From NCBI GenBank assembly GCA_964532405.1, contig CAZHIC010000026.1:1-33708 (forward strand): DNA of 33,708 nucleotides. Direction: 5' to 3'. The DNA is from PALSA-1006 sp964532405 (GTDB lineage: Bacteria; Pseudomonadota; Gammaproteobacteria; Burkholderiales; Gallionellaceae). A model generated the notes under the pieces. It did not search any database, was not told where the DNA came from, and saw nothing but the letters and a program-made list of their open reading frames with translations. Numbering within the stretch: the stretch's first letter is position 1; every line of letters begins with the position of its first letter. Of the stretch, positions 24,121 to 32,358 are shown piece by piece. The position numbers and the translations under genes are program-made.

Positions 24121-24137
24121 TGGCATGGCTATTGCTA
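24121..24137 (+). promoter_or_regulatory. Sigma54 (-24/-12) promoter of the FNT gene
   Basis: TGGCATGGCTATTGCTA matches TGGCAC-N5-TTGCW with one mismatch and GG-N10-GC spacing. The expected start near 24147 gives a leader of about 70 nt. Confidence 0.7.
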
Positions 24138-24218
24138 ATGAGTCTGCGTACGAACACGTATTAGAGATGGCTCTTAAATGATCCGCCCGTTTAATTTAGA
24201 TTTTATAGAGGAAACAAA

Positions 24219-25028
24219 ATGTCTTATTTGGTCCCTTCAGAGTTTGTTACCAAGATGGTGGATGCTGGCGAATCCAAAATCTTCATGTCAACCAGAGATA
24301 CGCTGATTAGAGCTTATATGGCGGGAGCTATCCTCGCTTTAGCTGCTGTATTTGCGATAACCGTGGCTGTTCAGACGGGGTCTCCACTTGTTGGCGCCAT
24401 GCTTTTCCCCGTTGGCTTTTGCATGCTGTATTTGATGGGGTTCGATCTGTTGACCGGTGTGTTTGTTTTAACACCCCTTGCATTGATTGATAAACGCCCT
24501 GGGGTAACACTGGGTGGGGTCCTAAGAAACTGGGGATTAGTCTTCATAGGCAATTTCGCCGGTGCGCTGACGGTGGCTGTGATGATGGCGATTATTTTTA
24601 CCTATGGTTTCTCAGTCGAACCCGATGCAGTAGGCAAAAAAATTGCGGGTATTGGTGAAGCGCGCACGCTGGGCTATGCAAAATATGGTGCAGCGGGCAT
24701 GCTGACACTCTTCATCAGAGGCATGCTGTGTAACTGGATGGTCTCTTTGGGTGTGGTTGGCGCAATGATCTCTACGTCGGTGAGCGGCAAGGTGATTGCG
24801 ATGTGGATGCCGATCATGCTGTTCTTTGCCATGGCTTTCGAGCACTCCGTGGTAAACATGTTTCTGTTTCCATCTGGGCTGATTATGGGCGGAAATTTCT
24901 CGATTATGGATTACCTGATCTGGAATGAGATTCCTACTGTTCTGGGAAATCTGGTGGGCGGGCTAGCGTTTACTGGTTTAACTCTATATTCCACACACAT
25001 AAAAACTGCACCTAAACGCGCTTTATAA
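24219..25028 (+). CDS. Formate/nitrite transporter family channel (NirC-like)
   Basis: A 269-residue inner-membrane protein of the FNT family, which forms pentameric pores for nitrite, formate or hydrosulfide. Six hydrophobic helices are visible. The central His of the pore is His209 in FEHSVVNMF, and the GFDLLTG and NWMVSLGV segments that form the broken helices are present. AGAGGAAAC precedes the ATG. Placement between nitrate reduction genes and a nitrogen-type promoter favours nitrite as substrate, but specificity is not readable from sequence. The base composition here and in the next gene is visibly more A+T-rich than in nirB-nasA. Confidence 0.93.
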   Translation: MSYLVPSEFVTKMVDAGESKIFMSTRDTLIRAYMAGAILALAAVFAITVAVQTGSPLVGAMLFPVGFCMLYLMGFDLLTGVFVLTPLALIDKRPGVTLGGVLRNWGLVFIGNFAGALTVAVMMAIIFTYGFSVEPDAVGKKIAGIGEARTLGYAKYGAAGMLTLFIRGMLCNWMVSLGVVGAMISTSVSGKVIAMWMPIMLFFAMAFEHSVVNMFLFPSGLIMGGNFSIMDYLIWNEIPTVLGNLVGGLAFTGLTLYSTHIKTAPKRAL

Positions 25029-25047
25029 TCGACCATTAAAATAATGA

Positions 25048-25080
25048 AGCCTCAGCCACCATAAATGGCTGAGGCTCTTT
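25048..25080 (+). terminator. Terminator between FNT gene and kinase fusion gene
   Basis: An 11-bp perfect stem AGCCTCAGCCA / TGGCTGAGGCT, 7-nt loop, followed by CTTTA. It ends 12 nt before the next ATG, so it probably lowers, rather than abolishes, expression of the kinase gene from the FNT promoter. Confidence 0.75.
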
Positions 25081-25091
25081 AGGCATAAAAA

Positions 25092-26816
25092 ATGTCCAGT
25101 CAATTAAAAATATCGGTAGGACAACATTCCGACAAAGGCCGCAAGGAAATCAATCAGGATTTTCACGGTGTTTATATAGCGAAAGAACCCCTGTTGACTT
25201 CAAAAGGGATTGCCATCGCACTGGCGGACGGGATCAGTAGTAGTGATGTAAGCCAAATTGCCAGCGCAGCCGCTGTGACAGGATTTTTAGAGGATTATTT
25301 TTGCACCTCGGAAACATGGTCGGTAAAGAAATCAGCACAGCAAGTATTAAGCGCAACCAATTCCTGGTTGCATTCACAGACCCGGCAAAGTGAGCACCGT
25401 TACGATAAAGACAAAGGCTATGTATGCACATTAAGCGCTATCGTTATCAAATCTACAACGGCGCATATTCTTCATGTGGGCGATTCACGGATATACCGAT
25501 TGCGTGGCAATTCGCTGGAGCAATTAACCCAAGATCATAGACATTGGATTTCGCCGGATAAAAGCTACCTGAGCCGGGCCTTAGGAATTAATCAGCAAGT
25601 TGAAATTGATTATCGAGCGCTGCCAGTGGACAGGGGCGATATATTTTTGTTGGCGACCGATGGCATTTATGAATATGTTGACCCTGATCTCCTCATCAAT
25701 CTTATTCATGAAAACGAAGATGATCTGGATAAAGCGGCGAAAGCTATCGCAGACGAAGCATACGAACAAGGTAGTACGGATAACCTCACTGCTCAGCTTA
25801 TTAAAATTGATGCACTACCCAGTCAGGATGCCAATGAGATTTATCAGCAATTAACCGAACTGCCGTTTCCACCAATATTAGATGCAAGAACAATTTTTGA
25901 TGGCTACCAAATTATCAGGGAGGTACATGCCAGCAGTCGCAGCCATGTTTACCTGGCAGTTGATGTTGAAACAAACACACAGGTCATCATCAAAACCCCC
26001 TCCATTGACCTTCGGAGTGATCCGGCCTATCTCGAACGATTTCTGATGGAGGAGTGGATCGCGAGACGCATAAACAGTGCGCATGTACTCAAGCCGTGCT
26101 TACAGACCCGCAAACGCAACTATCTCTACATCGTTACCGAATTTATTGAGGGTCAGACATTAACTCAGTGGATGATCGACCATCCGAAACCGGACGTGGA
26201 AACAGTGCGCGGAATAGTTGAACAAATTGCCAAAGGACTGATCGCCTTTCACCGGATGGAAATGTTGCATCAGGACATGAGGCCGGAAAATATCATGATA
26301 GACAGCACCGGCACGGTGAAAATCATTGATTTTGGTTCCACGAGCGTTGCCGGCATTATGGAAATAACAACATCTATTGAGCGAAATAACATACTGGGCA
26401 CCGCACAATATACTGCACCAGAATATTTTCTAGGCGAAAGCGGGACACCACGCTCGGATATGTTTTCTTTGGGTGTGATGACCTACCAAATGTTGGCGGG
26501 CAGACTGCCCTATGGGGCTCAAGTAGCAAAATCCAGAACAAAATCCGCTCAGCAGAAATTAATATATGACTCTGTGCTGAATGATGATCGTGAGATACCG
26601 GCTTGGATAGATGAAGCACTTAGAAAGGCCGTCCATCCAGACCCATACAAGCGATACGAGGAATTCTCCGAGTTTCTATTTGACCTGCGTCATCCGAACA
26701 AAGCATTTCTAAATAAAACCCGTGCACCGCTATTGGAACGGAATCCGGTGCTTTTCTGGAAAGGCGTTTCTTTTATACTCACCGTTATCATCACGATATT
26801 ATTGATTAAAAAATGA
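25092..26816 (+). CDS. Bifunctional PP2C phosphatase / Ser-Thr protein kinase, tail-anchored
   Basis: A 574-residue fusion. The PP2C domain (about 1-240) keeps its metal-binding acids: NQD (Asp23), ADG (Asp46), TDG (Asp190), TDN (Asp230). The kinase domain (about 262-535) has the ATP-anchoring Lys301 in VIIK, a catalytic loop HQDMRPEN (Asp395, Asn400) with Arg where most kinases have Lys, DFG (Asp413) and APEY. The glycine-rich loop is degenerate. One C-terminal membrane helix (about 553-571) would anchor it with both domains in the cytoplasm. Such fusions sit beside nitrate assimilation genes in other proteobacteria, for example next to nirB in Pseudomonas aeruginosa. No good Shine-Dalgarno precedes the ATG, and a terminator lies just upstream. 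It is a paralogue of the facing gene. Confidence 0.93.
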   Translation: MSSQLKISVGQHSDKGRKEINQDFHGVYIAKEPLLTSKGIAIALADGISSSDVSQIASAAAVTGFLEDYFCTSETWSVKKSAQQVLSATNSWLHSQTRQSEHRYDKDKGYVCTLSAIVIKSTTAHILHVGDSRIYRLRGNSLEQLTQDHRHWISPDKSYLSRALGINQQVEIDYRALPVDRGDIFLLATDGIYEYVDPDLLINLIHENEDDLDKAAKAIADEAYEQGSTDNLTAQLIKIDALPSQDANEIYQQLTELPFPPILDARTIFDGYQIIREVHASSRSHVYLAVDVETNTQVIIKTPSIDLRSDPAYLERFLMEEWIARRINSAHVLKPCLQTRKRNYLYIVTEFIEGQTLTQWMIDHPKPDVETVRGIVEQIAKGLIAFHRMEMLHQDMRPENIMIDSTGTVKIIDFGSTSVAGIMEITTSIERNNILGTAQYTAPEYFLGESGTPRSDMFSLGVMTYQMLAGRLPYGAQVAKSRTKSAQQKLIYDSVLNDDREIPAWIDEALRKAVHPDPYKRYEEFSEFLFDLRHPNKAFLNKTRAPLLERNPVLFWKGVSFILTVIITILLIKK

Positions 26817-26879
26817 AGCATTTCTTTTGATTGCTACGACAGTGTTGGCGCAGCGGTTGACTTTGGTGCGTAGCTGGAG

Positions 26880-28568
26880 CTAGCTGACGAACAACAGAAA
26901 CAACAGCAATAAATTAATCAGCAACGAAATCACCAGCCCCATCTGCCACAGCAGCATTGGGTTGCTCTCAGCCAAGGGGGCTTTTCGGTAGGGAACGGTA
27001 ACGGTGTGTTCAGCTTTGCTTAAAGAAACCACCCATTCCTCGGCCGTTTCAAAACGCCGCGATGGATTTTTGGCGACCGCTTTCAGCAGGATATTTTCCA
27101 GCCATTGCGGAATGTCGGGACGATAGCGGGTGGGTGGCACCGGCTCGGTGAAGCGCGGATTCTGGAAAGGCTCGATCTCACCGTAAGGATACTTGCGCGT
27201 CAGCAGGTAATACAGGGTCACGCCTACGGCATAGAGATCGCTTTGACAAGAGGCCTGCCCACCCGCGAACAACTCCGGCGCAATAAAACTGGGGGTGCCC
27301 GGCCGCCCCTCCGAATTCATTGTCGCCGGATTCAGCGCCACACCCAAATCAAGCAAGCGCAACTTCTCTTCCGTATCCAGATGAATGTTGTCCGGTTTAA
27401 TATCGCGATGAATGATATTCATGCGATGCAGTGAACCCAAGGCCTTGCCCAAGCGAATGCCAATTTGCACCGCATCGGTAATCGAGAAATGCCGGTCATG
27501 TTGTAAATGTTGTTGCAGCGTCGCCCCTTGATGGAAGCTCATCACGTAATACAAAAAATGCCGCTCTTTGCCGGATAGCGGCAACACTTGCGGGAAATAG
27601 CGTGACACGATGGACTTGGCCAACCATTCTTCGACCAGCAAACCTTCGCGGCTCGGCATGTCATCACGCAAAGCGGGCGGCAAGGTCTTGAGCACCCACT
27701 GCTGCTGGGTGGTGACATGTTTCACCTGATACAGCAAAGAGCTTTGCGATTCATGTAATAGCTGCAAGACCTCGAAGCCATCCAGCACTTGCCCCGTTTT
27801 TAAACGCTCAGGCACGGCAAGATGCTTGGCTTCCGCGCTTGCATAATGACGGTTGGTTGCACCCGGTTGATGCACTTTGACAACCATCGCGGTAGCATTA
27901 TCCTGACCTTTTTTGATCGTAACTTGCTCGATCAGTTTGTCGGCGATCTGCTGCGGCGCATGTTCCGCATCGAGCAAAGTCTGTATCGCCTTATCGCCCA
28001 ACACTTCCCAAACGCCATCGGACACCAACAAGAAAACATCACCCGCTTGCAGCACATCATCCAGATAGTCCAGCAGCAGATGTTGATCCATTCCCATGGC
28101 GCGTTTCAACACATGTTGCATCTCCGGTTTATCCCAGACGTGATCCACCGTTAACTGCCGCAACTTGTGATCGCGCAACAAATAAACACGGCTGTCGCCG
28201 ACATGCGCGACCACGAAACGATCACCGTGCAACACCACCGCACTCAGCGTGCTCATTAAATGGTGAGAGTCGTATTGAGAGAAACTCTGCGCCAACAACC
28301 AGCGGTTGATTGCCCGCAATACCCGGTCAAATGAATAGGGGATCGCCCAAGTATCCGGGGTCGCGTAATAGTCAGCTAACAGGCCACGCACGCTGTATTC
28401 GGCCGCCTCACGTCCGCCACCACTACTGCCTACACCATCGGCCAGTGCCGCCACGATTCCTTTGGCTTCCAGCACCTCGCCTTGCGGCGTGACAATGCCG
28501 CAGAAGTCTTCATTGGAAGCTCTTGTTCCTATCGCGCTGGCATAGCCGCTGCTGATTTCAAGTGTCAT
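26880..28568 (-). CDS. Bifunctional PP2C phosphatase / Ser-Thr protein kinase, tail-anchored (narK-linked)
   Basis: A 562-residue fusion of the same design as its convergent neighbour. The PP2C acids are intact (Asp21, Asp44, Asp184, Asp223). The kinase has Lys294 in VLK, a canonical HRDIKPDN loop (Asp389, Lys391, Asn394), DLG instead of DFG (Asp407), and APEL. A strongly hydrophobic tail (LVISLLINLLLLFLLF) forms a membrane anchor. The ATG at 28568 is preferred over 28622, since the latter lies inside narK and the protein then begins at the PP2C domain. It follows narK by 17 nt, so the two share a transcript. Two broken copies of its 3' end lie at 18880-19162 and 23935-24090. Confidence 0.94.
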   Translation of the reverse strand: MTLEISSGYASAIGTRASNEDFCGIVTPQGEVLEAKGIVAALADGVGSSGGGREAAEYSVRGLLADYYATPDTWAIPYSFDRVLRAINRWLLAQSFSQYDSHHLMSTLSAVVLHGDRFVVAHVGDSRVYLLRDHKLRQLTVDHVWDKPEMQHVLKRAMGMDQHLLLDYLDDVLQAGDVFLLVSDGVWEVLGDKAIQTLLDAEHAPQQIADKLIEQVTIKKGQDNATAMVVKVHQPGATNRHYASAEAKHLAVPERLKTGQVLDGFEVLQLLHESQSSLLYQVKHVTTQQQWVLKTLPPALRDDMPSREGLLVEEWLAKSIVSRYFPQVLPLSGKERHFLYYVMSFHQGATLQQHLQHDRHFSITDAVQIGIRLGKALGSLHRMNIIHRDIKPDNIHLDTEEKLRLLDLGVALNPATMNSEGRPGTPSFIAPELFAGGQASCQSDLYAVGVTLYYLLTRKYPYGEIEPFQNPRFTEPVPPTRYRPDIPQWLENILLKAVAKNPSRRFETAEEWVVSLSKAEHTVTVPYRKAPLAESNPMLLWQMGLVISLLINLLLLFLLFVS

Positions 28569-28585
28569 GCCGTGATTAAACCCAA

Positions 28586-29797
28586 TCAAATTTTCGCTGC
28601 GGTTAAATGCGATGCGCCCCAAGTCGTGCGCCAGCGAGTTTTAACGCTCATCAGTCCGAGCGAGGCCAGCACAGTCAAGCCGGCAAAAATCAGGAAACCG
28701 TATTGATAGTTACCGGTCAACTGTTTGGCATAACCCAAACTTGATGCCAGATAGAAGCCGCCGATGCCGCCTGCCATACCAACCAAGCCGGTCATTACGC
28801 CGATCTCTTTGTGGAAACGCTGTGGTACCAACTGGAACACCGCGCCATTACCTGTTCCGAGGGCGAGCATCGCGGCGATGAACACTAGCAATGACATCCA
28901 TGCCTGCGGCAAATTCAGACTCACGATCACCAGAGAAATTCCGGCCAGCACATACATAAACGAAAGGGTGCGTATGCCGCCGATACGGTCCGCCAACATA
29001 CCGCCCAAGGGTCTCACCAGCGAACCGGCGAACACACAGGCCGCCGTGAAATAACCCGCCATCACCGGACTCAGTCCATATTGCGCATTGAAATAAATCG
29101 TCAACGAAGCCGCCAATCCCACGAAGCCGCCGAATGTCACGCTGTAAAAAAACATGAACCACCAGGCATCCTTGTCTTGCAGCACTTTCAGATAATCCGC
29201 CAGTGATTTTGGCGGCGGACAATTCGGGCTATTTTTAGCCATTGCCAAATAAACGAAGAACACCACTGTCAACGGTATCGCGGCCAAGCCAAACACATTC
29301 TGCCAACCGTAAATCGACGCCAGCAGCGGCGCAAACAAAGCGGCCAGCACGGTGCCGGAATTACCCGCCCCGGCGATGCCGAGCGCCGTGCCCTGATGCT
29401 CGGGCGGATACCAGCGTGATGCCAGCGGCAACGCCACCGCAAAAGCCGCACCCGCCACGCCCAGAAACACACCTAATACCAGCACTTGCTGGAAGCTATG
29501 TACGCCCAGCCACCAGGCGAGAAGAAGTGCCACGATTACGACCACCTGCCCGATTGCGCCGGCCAATTTGGGTTTGAGATGATCTACCATCACGCCCATC
29601 ACCAAGCGTAACAGCGCACCGGATAACACAGGGGTCGCCACCATCAAGCCTTTTTGCGCTGCGCTCAGTCCCAGGTCATTGGCGATTTGTACGCCCAACG
29701 GCCCCAATATCACCCACACCATAAAACTTAAATCGAAATATAAAAATGCCGCGAACAAAGTCGGCCTATGTCCTGCCTGCCAAAATCCTGATTTCAT
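28586..29797 (-). CDS. narK: Nitrate/nitrite transporter, NarK/NasA-type MFS
   Basis: A 403-residue major facilitator with about 12 hydrophobic helices. Both nitrate-signature segments are visible: GIAGAGNSGTVLAALFAP near residues 139-156 and GLVGMAGGIGGFYLAS near 335-350. The size and the setting with assimilation genes suggest nitrate uptake rather than respiratory exchange. GGAGCG precedes the ATG. It is the first gene of a two-gene operon with the PP2C-kinase fusion, driven by a consensus -24/-12 promoter. Confidence 0.95.
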   Translation of the reverse strand: MKSGFWQAGHRPTLFAAFLYFDLSFMVWVILGPLGVQIANDLGLSAAQKGLMVATPVLSGALLRLVMGVMVDHLKPKLAGAIGQVVVIVALLLAWWLGVHSFQQVLVLGVFLGVAGAAFAVALPLASRWYPPEHQGTALGIAGAGNSGTVLAALFAPLLASIYGWQNVFGLAAIPLTVVFFVYLAMAKNSPNCPPPKSLADYLKVLQDKDAWWFMFFYSVTFGGFVGLAASLTIYFNAQYGLSPVMAGYFTAACVFAGSLVRPLGGMLADRIGGIRTLSFMYVLAGISLVIVSLNLPQAWMSLLVFIAAMLALGTGNGAVFQLVPQRFHKEIGVMTGLVGMAGGIGGFYLASSLGYAKQLTGNYQYGFLIFAGLTVLASLGLMSVKTRWRTTWGASHLTAAKI

Positions 29798-29836
29798 TTC
29801 ACGCGCTCCAATCTGATATTCAAAAATAAATAGGCA

Positions 29837-29852
29837 AGCAAATCCTGTGCCA
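29837..29852 (-). promoter_or_regulatory. Sigma54 (-24/-12) promoter of narK-kinase
   Basis: The minus strand reads TGGCACAGGATTTGCT, an exact match to TGGCAC-N5-TTGCW. The expected start near 29826 gives a leader of about 30 nt. Upstream only a GCACC half-site (29929-29933) is seen, not a convincing NtrC dyad. Confidence 0.8.
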
Positions 29853-29950
29853 GTACATTAAAGCCATTTATATTCAATCCGTCCCCTGAGTAACCCGCGC
29901 CTAAGCAGAAATTCTTTGGCGTGATAACGCACCAGTACAAGGCGAAACAG

Positions 29951-29979
29951 ACGCCTCCGCATCAATTTAATGCAGGCGT
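29951..29979 (-). terminator. Hairpin downstream of the HDOD gene
   Basis: ACGCCT / AGGCGT arms enclose an inner GCAT / ATGC pairing. On the minus strand a weak CTGTTT tail follows. It could end the HDOD transcript before the narK promoter. The inner GCAT-N7-ATGC also resembles a poor NtrC dyad. Confidence 0.35.
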
Positions 29980-30029
29980 GAAAGAAACCCTGGGGCATAG
30001 GTGAAGTATCGAGAAAGCCCCGTTTAATT

Positions 30030-30857
30030 TCAGGCTAACAACTCTTCTAGGTCATTACTGAGTTCGGATAGTGGGGGCATTTTGTTCAGCATGATGTAAG
30101 GGTCGAGGCCAAGTTGGGCCGCCACCTCTGTTGGGCAGGTGGCACGAACCTCATCTAGAGGCAAATTGTTCTCATTCGTCCGGGCAAACCACGCTGCCAG
30201 ATGAATAATGGCGGCCATGCGGTTGAGTGGTGGGTGCTCCAGCGGTTTAGGGAAAGCGCGAATTGCGTCAGAAAATGTGTCCGGAAACTTCCAGCGTGAG
30301 GCCAGTTCAGCGCCGACCTCTGCATAATCATAACCGAATGATGCCCGCTCCACGTCGAAACGCCCCGCATCAAAAGGGCTGATGGTTTTGTCTATCAGCA
30401 GGATCTGATCGGGCATGGCGGCGTGGATGACCAGTTGGCCGATGCCGTGTGTCATTCCGACAGTAAAGGCCTGATCGGAATTTTCATCCGCCTCTTGTGC
30501 AAGCCATTTTGCGGCGACAGCCGTATTCAGGCTGTAACGCCAGAACTGTTTCAGATCAAGGCCGGGGGCTGATTTAAAGCCATTCACCAAGCCACTGCTG
30601 ATTACCAGCGTGCGCACGGTTACAAAGCCAAGCATCGTCACGGCCTCATTCACGGCGCTGATGCTGCGCGAAACTTGGTAATAAGCCGAATTAGCCAAGC
30701 GCAGCAGTTTCGCGCTCAATACCGGATCAGCCGCCAATTTGCGGGCTATATCATCAGCGGAAACGTGCTCGTCGTTGAAGCTGCTTATTAAATCCTGAAC
30801 TACTTTGGGTGCGGCGGGAAGGGCATTGGGTCGCTGAAATAGTGCTTCCATATCCAT
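30030..30857 (-). CDS. HDOD-domain signalling protein
   Basis: A 275-residue soluble protein whose first 210 residues are an HDOD domain, a non-enzymatic relative of HD phosphohydrolases. Typical segments are LPAAPKVVQDLISS, ADPVLSAKLLRLANSAYY, AVTMLGFVTVRTLVIS and FTVGMTHGIGQLVI. HDOD proteins act as scaffolds in signalling, often with c-di-GMP or SpoIIE-type phosphatase partners. AGAGGA precedes the ATG. It is transcribed divergently from the receiver-phosphatase gene across 279 nt, in which no clear promoter was recognised. Confidence 0.9.
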   Translation of the reverse strand: MDMEALFQRPNALPAAPKVVQDLISSFNDEHVSADDIARKLAADPVLSAKLLRLANSAYYQVSRSISAVNEAVTMLGFVTVRTLVISSGLVNGFKSAPGLDLKQFWRYSLNTAVAAKWLAQEADENSDQAFTVGMTHGIGQLVIHAAMPDQILLIDKTISPFDAGRFDVERASFGYDYAEVGAELASRWKFPDTFSDAIRAFPKPLEHPPLNRMAAIIHLAAWFARTNENNLPLDEVRATCPTEVAAQLGLDPYIMLNKMPPLSELSNDLEELLA

Positions 30858-31136
30858 GGATATATCCTCTGATCGTTGTTCTATTTATTGGGCGGAACTA
30901 TATATCCAATTCAAAAGCATGGGCAATCATTTTGCTGTTGTGCCGGCAAGGGAGCGATAGCCCCGATCAGCCTTTATTTTTTTACAAGGCGGATGTTCGC
31001 GGCCACTACCATAAGACTCAGGGCATCCTCTGGTCAAAACAAATAATGGTAAAATGACGGTTCGTTGTAGCAACCAGAAGTAAGGGTTCTGATCGCCCAT
31101 GCCATTAACTCCGAATCCAGCAACCGTTATGCCAAG

Positions 31137-32336
31137 ATGAGTACAATGAATTCCTTTGCCCAAGCCATGTTCGACGAGGACTTGGTGCTTTCCCTCAGGC
31201 AGGAGACAGTCGACACACTCACCGTATTGTTGGTCGAAGATGAAAAATCCCAAGCCATGCTGATTGCCGCGCTGCTCGAACAATATGGGCATAAAGTGCA
31301 TATCGCTCACACTGGGGGACAGGCTATCGAGATGTTCAGACAAATCAAGCCAAGCCTGGTATTGATGGATGCTGACTTGCCCGGAATGAGTGGCTATGAA
31401 GCCACCAAGGCGATTCGTGACGAGCACAAGGAGTGGGTTCCAATCATCTTCCTTAGCGGGCGTTCAGAAATGGCCGACCGGCTATATGCGCTAAAAATGG
31501 GGGGGGACGATTTTTTCCCAAAGCCGGTCGATCCGATTGAGCTCGTTGCGAAAATGAACGTTATGAGTCGCATTCATCGAATGCAGCAACAGCTCAACCA
31601 ATACGTGGCCACGCATGAAGCAGAAGATGAACTTGCCGCCTACGTGATGGAGCACTACCTGAATGCGAACCAGAATGATCCGAGGGTGGGATATTCAATT
31701 CTGTCAGCGTCGCATCACTTTAGCGGTGACGCGATTTCTGTGGCCGGAACCCCAAACGGTGGCCTGAACGTGATGATGGTAGATGCCATGGGACATGGCT
31801 TGCCTGCGGCCATAAATGCTTTACCCGCGATACAGGCATTCTATGCGATGTCAAAAAAAGGCATGCCGCTAGACACTTTGGTTCCCGAAATAAATGACAA
31901 AATCCGCGAACTTTCCCCGACGGGACGCTTTCTGGCGGGAACATTTCTACATCTGAATAATTTGAATTCTGAGCTTACCGGCTGGATAGGCGGCACGCCG
32001 AAAATTTATTTGTATTGTGAAGGGAAAGTCCAGTCGTTCAGTTCAGACAACCTGTCACTTGGCATACTGCCTTCTAGCGAACTCGATTTTAAATTCTTCA
32101 GCACTCCATGGACAGACAAATCAATGTTGGTGACCTGTACGGACGGCGTGCTTGAATCTCAAGGGGCGGATGGCAACGAGCTGGGAGATAATTGGATTCG
32201 CGGTGTTATTCAAAAATACGGCAACACTTTGGACAAGATGCTGTTTGACACGGCTTGGAAAGAAAGCTTGGCAGGCAACAAGCCACACGACGATGCTTCA
32301 GTGCTGATCATTAGCCAAGACATTGCTAAATCTTAA
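31137..32336 (+). CDS. Response regulator with SpoIIE/PP2C-type phosphatase output
   Basis: A 399-residue cytoplasmic regulator. The receiver domain (about 28-145) has the acidic pair in VEDE, phosphoacceptor Asp78 in LMDADLPGM, and KPVD with its conserved Lys. After a helical linker the output (about 185-395) is a PPM-type serine phosphatase: FSGD, VDAMGHGLPAA, TDGVLES and HDDAS are all intact. Such RsbU-like proteins dephosphorylate anti-anti-sigma (STAS) proteins in partner-switching; no STAS or anti-sigma gene is in the window. The ATG at 31137 has no strong Shine-Dalgarno; 31146 is an alternative. No partner histidine kinase is adjacent. Confidence 0.92.
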   Translation: MSTMNSFAQAMFDEDLVLSLRQETVDTLTVLLVEDEKSQAMLIAALLEQYGHKVHIAHTGGQAIEMFRQIKPSLVLMDADLPGMSGYEATKAIRDEHKEWVPIIFLSGRSEMADRLYALKMGGDDFFPKPVDPIELVAKMNVMSRIHRMQQQLNQYVATHEAEDELAAYVMEHYLNANQNDPRVGYSILSASHHFSGDAISVAGTPNGGLNVMMVDAMGHGLPAAINALPAIQAFYAMSKKGMPLDTLVPEINDKIRELSPTGRFLAGTFLHLNNLNSELTGWIGGTPKIYLYCEGKVQSFSSDNLSLGILPSSELDFKFFSTPWTDKSMLVTCTDGVLESQGADGNELGDNWIRGVIQKYGNTLDKMLFDTAWKESLAGNKPHDDASVLIISQDIAKS

Positions 32337-32358
32337 GGCGGGCGTTTACACGTCCGCC
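32337..32358. terminator. Hairpin between convergent genes
   Basis: A 9-bp stem GGCGGGCGT / ACGTCCGCC (one G-U pair) with a TTAC loop. It starts directly after the phosphatase stop and overlaps the last codons of the facing cyclase gene. T-runs are weak on both sides, so it may be a modest bidirectional terminator. Confidence 0.4.

Noticed and set aside
29929..29943. NtrC site upstream of narK
   Set aside because: Only the GCACC half is good; the second half AAGGC matches the consensus at two of five positions.
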